A stretch of DNA of 64,000 bases from Cordylochernes scorpioides (lineage: Eukaryota > Arthropoda > Arachnida > Pseudoscorpiones > Chernetidae): the NCBI GenBank assembly GCA_030710605.1, contig CP092882.1, positions 3,667,106-3,731,105 of the forward strand, in the 5' to 3' direction. Positions within the stretch are counted from its first letter, which is position 1. Every line of letters begins with the position of its first letter. Positions 58,441-64,000 of the stretch are shown here, piece by piece. A program made the position numbers and the translations under genes. The notes under the pieces are model-generated. The model ran no database searches and was not told the DNA's origin. It saw nothing but the letters and a program-made list of their open reading frames with translations.

Positions 58441-59032
58441 ATTATATAGCATTTTAAGAGGGAATTCGTCACTTTTAAAAATGAGTTCGTTGCCGTTAAA
58501 AGAGTGCTACTCGGCCGCTCTTTTCGTTGAGTTTTTACGTGAGCTTGATGAAATTGTAGCCACGTGATGTGGATTTAATGTTTCTATATGGATAATGCAA
58601 GAGCGCACACATCCGCAGAAACATCTGTTAGTCTGCTAAGAAGCAGCGTGAAGTTTTTGTCACCATATTCATATATGATAAATCCAATCGGATTTTAATT
58701 TAGCAAAATTAAAACATTGGTAAGGTCTCTACTTCCTCGATGTGACATCACGTTAGGCGAGGTTATCACTGATGCAATCAGTAGAATTACATCAGGAGAC
58801 TGTGAAGGATGGTTTACTCGCATTCGCAAAAATTACTTCCTGGCCACACAAGAACACCAGTTTATCCAATAAAATCTGTTTACAATTTATTTCGTGGTTA
58901 TTTGCTCTTATATTAGTGTTTGAACTTAATTTCAAATGTATTTAATTAATCTTTATGATATTGTCTTTTGATATTTATACATACCAATCTTATTTTTAAA
59001 AGTAACGAATTCACACTTAAAATGCTATATAT
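58441..59032. mobile_element. Non-autonomous DNA transposon with 42-bp inverted ends
   Basis: 58441-58482 (ATTATATAGCATTTTAAGAG, GGAATTCGTCACTTTTAAAA) is the imperfect reverse complement of 58991-59032. About 508 bases lie between, without coding. The superfamily is unclear. It appears inserted into a cassette whose other edge resumes near 59340. Confidence 0.7.
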
Positions 59033-59149
59033 ATGTATTAGAATTTTATTACCTGTTTTTAGCTTACACCTGGTGGATTAAAATGACAAAATCGCTCGGA
59101 ATGTCCACTTACTGATATGTGATGACCATTAAGGACATCACCAAAAAAA

Positions 59150-59258
59150 AAACATTTTTACCAAATAGTTGTTTTCTGGGAAGAGGACGCCTCTCTCTAA
59201 AGAACACTTTGACTCTGTAGCTAGGTGTTGTCCTTTACAGGGAGCTAGTTCTACTGTA
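59150..59258. mobile_element. MITE right-half fragment
   Basis: AAGAGGACGCCTCTCTCTAA to AGCTAGTTCTACTG (ends 59256), followed by TA; matches the right half of the MITE at 62431-62601. Confidence 0.75.
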
Positions 59259-59441
59259 CACTCTCACTAAAGGATACAAACAACTCGTGTTCCATTCTGT
59301 GTAAGATCCCAGAGTTTGTCTGCAAAGACAACTTATGTTTCTAATCCAAATTGTACCTTATCAAGAAAGAAGTCATTTTGAGCAATGATAGGCACAAATT
59401 GTGCCTTATCATTTTTATAGACTTCACTTGAAGATTCTATT

Positions 59442-59773
59442 TTAAAGAGTGGGTTCGGTGGAAGGATGGTCTAAACCGTTGGTTTTCGACCAATACAACC
59501 CGGGTTCGACTCCCGCATTGGCACTTTTTTCTTATTAAAAAAAAAATGTCCCAATGGCCCCCGATTCTTGCAAAAGTCCAATCCCACCAGCGACTGCAAG
59601 CACAACCAAACGGGGATCTGGCACATTTGTAAGTGCAAAGTCAAACTGTTTTTCACATGTGTAGACATGTGGTGTACTTACAGAAAAAGTAGTCGCCTAC
59701 TTCTACCCACCATGATTATCATGGCCTGTACCACATGTACTAGGGATAAGCAAAAAAAAAAAAATTAAAGAGT
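59442..59773 (+). mobile_element. Full-length tRNA-headed SINE with 9-bp target duplication
   Basis: The element 59451-59764 (314 bases) lies between TTAAAGAGT copies (59442-59450, 59765-59773). Head: GGTGGAAGGATGGTCTAAAC (A-box region) and GGGTTCGACTCC (B box, near 59502), ending at GCATTGGCAC. Body: T-rich linker, TTCTTGCAAAAGTCCAA, AACCAAACGGGGATCTGGCA, then AACTG, ACATGTGTAGACATGTGGTG and TAGTCGCC. The 3' end is CTAGGGATAAGC plus an A tail. This is the best copy for defining the family here. It has a Pol III-type internal promoter and depends on a LINE for movement. Confidence 0.9.
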
Positions 59774-60034
59774 TCAGGATCTGAAGCTCTCCTCTATTTC
59801 AAGAAGTTGAGAAAACACAGCAATAGAAGGGCGAGTTCATTTTGTGCAAATGTGAAACACCTCTCTCTCACACAACCCAGTTACCAGAAATTCTCAAAAT
59901 CCAGAAATTTTAAAACACTTCACACAGTTCCTATTTATATAACATAAAAAACTCCAGAAGAAAACAATTACATATAACTACAAGAAAATAAGACCTAATC
60001 CAAATAAATAGTGTGTGACAACTCAGTAACAGCG
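59774..60034. other. Unassigned sequence
   Basis: No supported feature; the left arm of the next inverted structure begins at about 60000. Confidence 0.5.
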
Positions 60035-61110
60035 TTTATTCTTTTGTCTGATGATGGTAACAACGCTGTTACTGAAATGTCACACACAATTTATTTGGAT
60101 TAGGTTTTATTTTCTCGTAGCTATAATCTATAATTCAAATTGGGCTTTATCAATTGGATTTAATCTCCAGCAAGGTTCCAGCACACCAGAGGACAAACTT
60201 TTATAGCAGAACAAACTCTCTGTGCCTAGTGTCCTTTTGGGAGACTCTTACTGGAGGGTGGGTAATTCTGGCAACTGTCCTTTGTAGAGAGGTGTCCTCT
60301 AATGTGGGTGTCCTCCATGGAGGTATTCTACTGTTACAAGAGAAGGAATCACCAGACATCATCTTGAAGAAGGAATCAAAGATTTTGACGACGAGTTATT
60401 TTATTTGTGCTGTATAATCGGTAAGTTTTCGGACTTTGACGTCCTTCAACAGACTACTAGGGCGTTGAAGGAGGTCAGAGTCCGAAAGCTTGCCGATTAT
60501 ACAGCACAAATAAAAGAAACACGTCGCCAAAATCTTTGATTCCTTCTTTAATATTCTACTGTATTCTTATATACACTCATGGACAACACTTAAGGAAGTT
60601 GTAACGTTCAGCATGTATATCGGGATTGAGACAATAACTCTGAAAGATATTACAGTGACCTTTATTGAAGATAACTAGATGAACAACACGCGTGAAAAAA
60701 AATTGCTTTGGTCTCCCCATCATCAGATATTTAAAAACTTGAATTATTTGCATATCTGCACACACACAGGGAGCCAGATGGATAAAGTAAAACCTTCATG
60801 AGAGGATACTCCGGCTAGAGGACACCTCTCTATAAAGGACAGTTGCCAGAATTACCCCCCTCCAGTAAGAGTCTCCCAAAAGGACACTAGGCTCAGAAAG
60901 TTTGTTCTGCTGTAAAAGTTTGTCCTATGGTACTCCCAGGATGAGGTTTCAAATGTTTGAGAGACCCTTGCTGGAGATTATGTTAAATCCAATTCATAAA
61001 GCACAATTTGAATTATAGATTAAAGCTATGAGAAAATAAAACCTGATCCAAATAAATTAATTGTGTGTGACGTTTCAGTAACAGCATTGTTACCATCATC
61101 AAAATTACCA
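60035..61110. repeat. Large inverted repeat with arms of about 300 bp
   Basis: 60035-60334 is the imperfect reverse complement of about 60783-61110. Matched pieces in order are TGATGATGGTAACAA, TTATTTGGATTAGGTTTTAT, TATAATTCAAATTG, GAGATTAAATCC and a MITE segment (CTAGTGTCCTTTTGGGAGAC and GTCCTCTA). The spacer holds the palindromic cassette 60335-60551 and about 230 bases of other sequence. Confidence 0.8.
60324..60562. mobile_element. Palindromic PLE-type cassette with 11-bp target duplication
   Basis: TATTCTACTGT occurs at 60324-60334 and 60552-60562, bracketing 217 bases. The insert is palindromic: AATCAAAGATTTTGACGACG to CCTTCAACAG on the left, GTTGAAGGAGGTCAGAGTCC to AAAATCTTTGATTCC on the right. 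The centre has GGCGTTGAAGGAGG and GTCCGAAAGC, the PLE terminal pattern. The target is the end of a MITE. Confidence 0.75.
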
Positions 61111-61214
61111 TTTTTACTATGTAGCAACTCTCCAGTAAGAGGATACCTCTCCATAAAGGACACTTTTGCTCTGTAACTAGGTGTTGTCCCTTACAGAGAG
61201 GTAGTTCTACTGTA
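61105..61214. mobile_element. MITE right-half fragment
   Basis: CAACTCTCCAGTAAGAGGAT to GTAGTTCTACTG (ends 61212), followed by TA; matches 62500-62601. Confidence 0.75.
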
Positions 61215-61649
61215 AGTAAATATAGATTCTATGACTGTAAACCAGATCCTTGTGAGGATCCAACACTCCTGTCCTCTCCAGTCAGCACCACAAGTCTGTT
61301 AATGGGATTGTATATATTGTATGTATTAATGCCATTTTGTCCCTGATACTAAAAGTTAATCATGAAAATAAAATACAAAAAAGTACACACACAATGGTTT
61401 CAATTAATATCATTAATTTATATTACAAAGATATTTTTAAAAATATTATTTTAGCGAGTTAGATATATATATATATATGATTAGCTAATCATATCTAACC
61501 TTAATTCAACACTTCCTTTAATTCAACCAAAAGCTCTTATCCCTTGGGGTGTTGAATTAAAGAGGTTCGACTGTATATTGTAGAGGGTCTTCTCTTGAAA
61601 TTGTCCATGAACTCCATTCTCAAGTGTCTCATCCTTATTTTTCAATTGA
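61215..61649. other. Unassigned AT-rich sequence with a TA run
   Basis: A TA microsatellite at about 61463-61480 is followed by a TTCAACAC...GTGTTGAATTAA inverted pair and GAGGTTCGACTGTATA near 61560, probably the end of another Tigger-type MITE. Confidence 0.45.
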
Positions 61650-61735
61650 AACAATCTCCTACTGCAGTCAGGATGCTATTGGCAGAACTTGGCCCATCAG
61701 TGGTGAACCTTCCCTGCCATTTATCTCCCAGACCT
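61650..61735 (-). repeat. Dispersed repeat ('GGCGAAACCGC' family) fragment
   Basis: TTGGCCCATCAGTGGTGAAC and CTTCCCTGCC resemble the central part of the family; the rest has decayed. Confidence 0.45.
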
Positions 61736-61789
61736 GTCAAATATTGTCTTGGGCTGATATGGTACAATTATAGATTAGAAACAAAACAC

Positions 61790-61955
61790 CAAAATTATAA
61801 ACACAAGGTAATAAGACTAAATTCAAATAAATAAATAGTGTGCGACGTTTCAGTAATATCTTTCAGCACTTTTGTCTGAAGATGGTAACAATACTGTTAC
61901 CGAAACATTGCACACTATTTATTTATTTGGTCTTATTACCTTGTGTTTATAATCC
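61790..61955. repeat. Palindromic PLE-type cassette with decayed hammerhead core
   Basis: Left arm AAACACAAGGTAATAAGACT to GTGCGACGTTTCAGTAATA; right arm CTGTTACCGAAACATTGCAC to GGTCTTATTACCTTGTGTTT. The centre CTGAAGATGGTAACAATACT, GTTACCGAAAC keeps the CTGAxGA / stem / CGAAAC order of hammerhead cores but with changes. Confidence 0.8.
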
Positions 61956-62035
61956 AAATTGTACCTTAACACCAAGTTATTGAAATGTTTGTACTTCATT
62001 CAGTACTTTGGTCTGAAACATCATTTGGTCTTATT

Positions 62036-62210
62036 ACTTTATGATTACCGGGCTCTGGCACATTTGTAAGTGCAAAGTCGAACTGCTTTTCACATGTGTA
62101 GACATGTGGTGCACTTACAGTAAAAGCAGTCGCCTACTTCTACCCACCATAATTATCATTGCCTGTACCACGTCTACTAGGGATAAGCAAAAAAAAAAAA
62201 CTTTATGATT
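62036..62210 (+). mobile_element. 5'-truncated SINE with 11-bp target duplication
   Basis: The insert 62047-62199 runs from CCGGGCTCTGGCACATTTGT to CTAGGGATAAGC plus A tail, between ACTTTATGATT at 62036-62046 and 62200-62210. The tRNA head is missing. Confidence 0.88.
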
Positions 62211-62331
62211 GTAACAAGACCTTTGGGAGAGGCTGCTGCTTATCATAAAACAGCTTGAGGAGCATGGACTCATGGAATTGGTGTAATCTTTACACAAGGG
62301 GATAAGAAACAACAACAACTTTATGATTGTA
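62200..62331 (+). mobile_element. Small retro-insertion sharing the same target site
   Basis: ACTTTATGATTGTA occurs at 62200-62213 and 62318-62331, bracketing about 104 bases that end in an AAC-rich tail. The same target sequence was also used by the SINE just upstream, giving three copies of the string in 300 bases. The family of the insert is unknown. Confidence 0.65.
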
Positions 62332-62428
62332 TTGGGCTATTACAATTTGTGGAATCTCTGATGTTGCTGCAAATGTCCACTGACACCATCAACACCAATT
62401 TGATCTGTTGGTCACTCAGTGTTTTAGG

Positions 62429-62603
62429 TACAGTAGAACCATGAAAGGACATTCGCACTAGAGGACACACAAATGACAGTTTTCATTTGCAAATTTTCAT
62501 TTTTACTGATTAGCAGCTCTCCAGTAAGAGGACACCTCTCCCTAAAGGACACTTTGGCTCTTCAATTAGATGCTGTCCTTTACAGGGAGTTAGTTCTACT
62601 GTA
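62429..62603. mobile_element. 171-bp pogo/Tigger-type MITE, best copy
   Basis: The element 62431-62601 has TA on both sides. The ends are CAGTAGAACCATGAAAGGAC and, reversed, CAGTAGAACTAACTCCCTGT. It contains CTAGAGGACACAC, CAGTAAGAGGACACCTCTCC and AAAGGACAC. No coding. Confidence 0.88.
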
Positions 62604-62842
62604 CTTTTAAAATCCCAAAATATTCTCATTGCAGTAGGTCTCAGGTTTATTTATGGGGAGTGATTCATCTTGGTAGGCCATGGTCACTAAGGCCTGGTCC
62701 AATGTTGGGTTCGTAGTACGGCCCAGGAAGGTCTTTGGGTTCTCTCAGACCAGTTGTAGTGGGCTTGCTAACTTTATCAGCATATTTTTATTTAAATACA
62801 GCTTATTAACACAAGATTATTATTATTTTTACAAAAATATCT
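62604..62842. other. Unassigned sequence
   Basis: No supported feature. Confidence 0.5.
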
Positions 62843-63124
62843 ATTAAGAAGAAGGCATCTCCTTATCGTGCAACTGAAAGTTGCTGATGGCTGGCGCCAT
62901 CTATCGGAATAAATATCAACTATTCTCGTTGATTTTTACCACGCTGATGAGGGCCAACAGCCCGAAACGCGTCCGTGGTTAGCTTTTCTTGATTAATCAA
63001 GAATGGGTATTTGGCCAAATCTGGAATAATTAAAAATCAACGAGAATAGTTGATATTTATTCCGATAGATGGCGCCAGCCATCAGCAACTTTCAGTTGCA
63101 CGATAAGGAGATGCCTTTTCTTAA
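62843..63124. repeat. 95-bp inverted repeat flanking a hammerhead ribozyme
   Basis: 62843-62937 and 63031-63124 are nearly perfect reverse complements (for example GGCATCTCCTTATCGTGCAA and CTGATGGCTGGCGCCATCTA). The 93-base centre holds the ribozyme at 62938-62979. The layout fits PLE terminal repeats in opposite orientation or a compact ribozyme-bearing retroelement. Confidence 0.92.
62938..62979 (+). ncRNA. Hammerhead ribozyme, type I with minimal stem III
   Basis: The conserved core is complete: CTGATGA at 62944-62950 and GAAA at 62964-62967. Stem I is ACCACG (62938-62943) with CGTGGT (62974-62979), six pairs. Stem II is GGGC/GCCC with loop CAACA. Stem III is two pairs (AC with GT) around a GC loop. 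The predicted cut is after C62973 in GTC. A two-pair stem III is the hallmark of hammerheads in Penelope-like elements, which may cleave best as dimers. The role would be processing of element RNA. Confidence 0.88.
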
Positions 63125-63566
63125 TTTATGCACCTTTTCCCAGTACAATGTTACATTTGTACTATTTTTTCAAAAATATCTATATATTTTTAAATAACAA
63201 AAAACCTCCTTTCGCAGTAGGAAATTGGTTTTAAACTGGAAAATATCAAATGGAATTTTGGATATTTCTGAGCTATAAACACAAGAAAGTAGTTTCTCCA
63301 GACCACAAGATCCTCCGTGGGGAAACCTCCATCCATAGTCCTGGCCACAGCTCTTTGACAAGTTGTGAAGAGTTCCTCATGGATGAAACCAAAGCCAGCT
63401 TTAGACTGACGTGGGCCATTAGCCTGAAACATAGTCTCCAGGTGGGGGCTGTAAATTTGCCCAAGCCACCACTACCCAAATTTGCTAGATTTGAGAGATG
63501 GTTTCTGACACTATTTTGATGGAAGGAGACTTTTAGAGAAATTAGTAAATAAGTAAATGTTGATGT
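63125..63566. other. Unassigned sequence
   Basis: The segment 63290-63520 is GC-richer and open on both strands but has no recognised motif or splice context. The beginning shares CCCAGTACAATGTTACATTT with 46995. Confidence 0.4.
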
Positions 63567-63745
63567 GACATAACACAAGGTAATAAGACCAAATAAATAA
63601 ATAGTGTGTGACATTTTGGTAACAGTGTTGTTACCATCTTCAGACAAAGTACTGAATCTTTGTCTGAAGATGGCAACAACGTTGTTACCAAAATGTCACA
63701 CACTATTTATTTATTTGGATTTGGTCTTATTACCTTGTGTTTATA
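63567..63745. repeat. Palindromic PLE-type cassette, near-perfect
   Basis: AACACAAGGTAATAAGACCA to CATCTTCAGACAAAG mirrors CTTTGTCTGAAGATGG to TTATTACCTTGTGTTT around TACTGAAT. Each arm carries the hammerhead-like CTGAAGATGG...AACAACG...ACCAAAATGTCAC pattern, too altered to be active. Confidence 0.88.
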
Positions 63746-63835
63746 ATCTATAATCCAAATTGTGCCTTATCGTTGATGTGACATTTCAGTAACAGCGTTG
63801 CTACTGTCACGTGTAAGTTACTTATTTGTTCAGGG
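63746..63835. other. Spacer with a cassette edge
   Basis: Contains AATCCAAATTGTGCCTTATC and GACATTTCAGTAACAGCG, both from the palindromic cassette family. Confidence 0.55.
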
Positions 63836-64000
63836 GGTCGGTGGAAGGATGGTCTAAACAGTTGGTTTTCGACTGCTACGAGCTGGGTTCCATTCCCTCA
63901 TTGGGCACTTTTTTCTGATTAAAAAAAAAATGCCCCAATGGCCCCTGATTCTTGCAAAAGTCCAACCCCACCAGCGAGTACAAGTAACCAAATGGGCTCT
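63836..64000 (+). mobile_element. SINE 5' part, continues past the window edge
   Basis: GGTCGGTGGAAGGATGGTCT and AACAGTTGGTTTTCGAC, then a B-box-like GGGTTCCATTCC and GGGCAC end the head; TTCTTGCAAAAGTCCAACCC and AAGTAACCAAATGGGCTCT start the body. The 3' part lies outside the window. Confidence 0.88.

Overview
This window looks like gene-poor, repeat-rich nuclear DNA from an invertebrate animal. The evidence is a U6 snRNA-like copy, a nuclear-type tRNA-Gly with a T-run terminator, GTRAGT-type splice donors, a Ty1/Copia element, Penelope-like elements (PLEs) with hammerhead-ribozyme motifs, a non-autonomous Helitron, a tRNA-headed SINE family and pogo/Tigger-style MITEs on an AT-rich background. 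PLEs and the Copia half-tRNA priming style point to an animal, perhaps an arthropod, but I cannot name the species. No complete host protein gene is visible. Host coding evidence is limited to one GC-rich exon-like block on the minus strand (2376-3015) with a possible promoter, and two or three weaker splice-site-bounded candidates.

Layout. 1-1660: 142-bp satellite array running off the left edge. 1661-3400: SINE plus the exon-like block. 3400-15700: mostly unassigned, AT-rich from about 11.7 kb. 15743-15847: U6 copy between short direct repeats. 16332-16843: retro-insertion with a 14-bp target duplication. 17354-22710: two minisatellites (44 bp and 24 bp). 26.7-29.3 kb: LINE 3' tail, 46-bp array, TA-flanked MITE and a 315-bp tandem duplication. 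31290-37507: three back-to-back minisatellites (84, 29/36 and 28 bp). 40.1-46.6 kb: an inverted pair of roughly 165-bp arms enclosing a 22/15-bp minisatellite and a very young 3.0-kb Copia element that keeps gag, protease and integrase but has no reverse transcriptase or RNase H. 48.3-50.1 kb: decayed PLE reverse transcriptase. 50.9-54.15 kb: 121-bp-period array split by a Helitron carrying a 32-bp minisatellite and a tRNA-Gly gene. 54.8-64 kb: dense, nested MITEs, SINEs, PLE remnants and palindromic cassettes, including a hammerhead ribozyme with a complete core at 62938-62979.

How the parts relate. The window is mainly a record of transposition. The PLE-related palindromes, the SINEs and the RT-less Copia would each depend on enzymes supplied elsewhere. 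At several places the insertion order can be read from target duplications: Helitron into a minisatellite, a palindromic cassette into a MITE, and two retro-insertions into the same target. I see no CRISPR, operon or prokaryotic feature, and no convincing novel multi-gene system. The most unusual items are the ribozyme-centred palindrome, the Copia element primed by an elongator tRNA-Met half, and the tRNA-Gly inside the Helitron.
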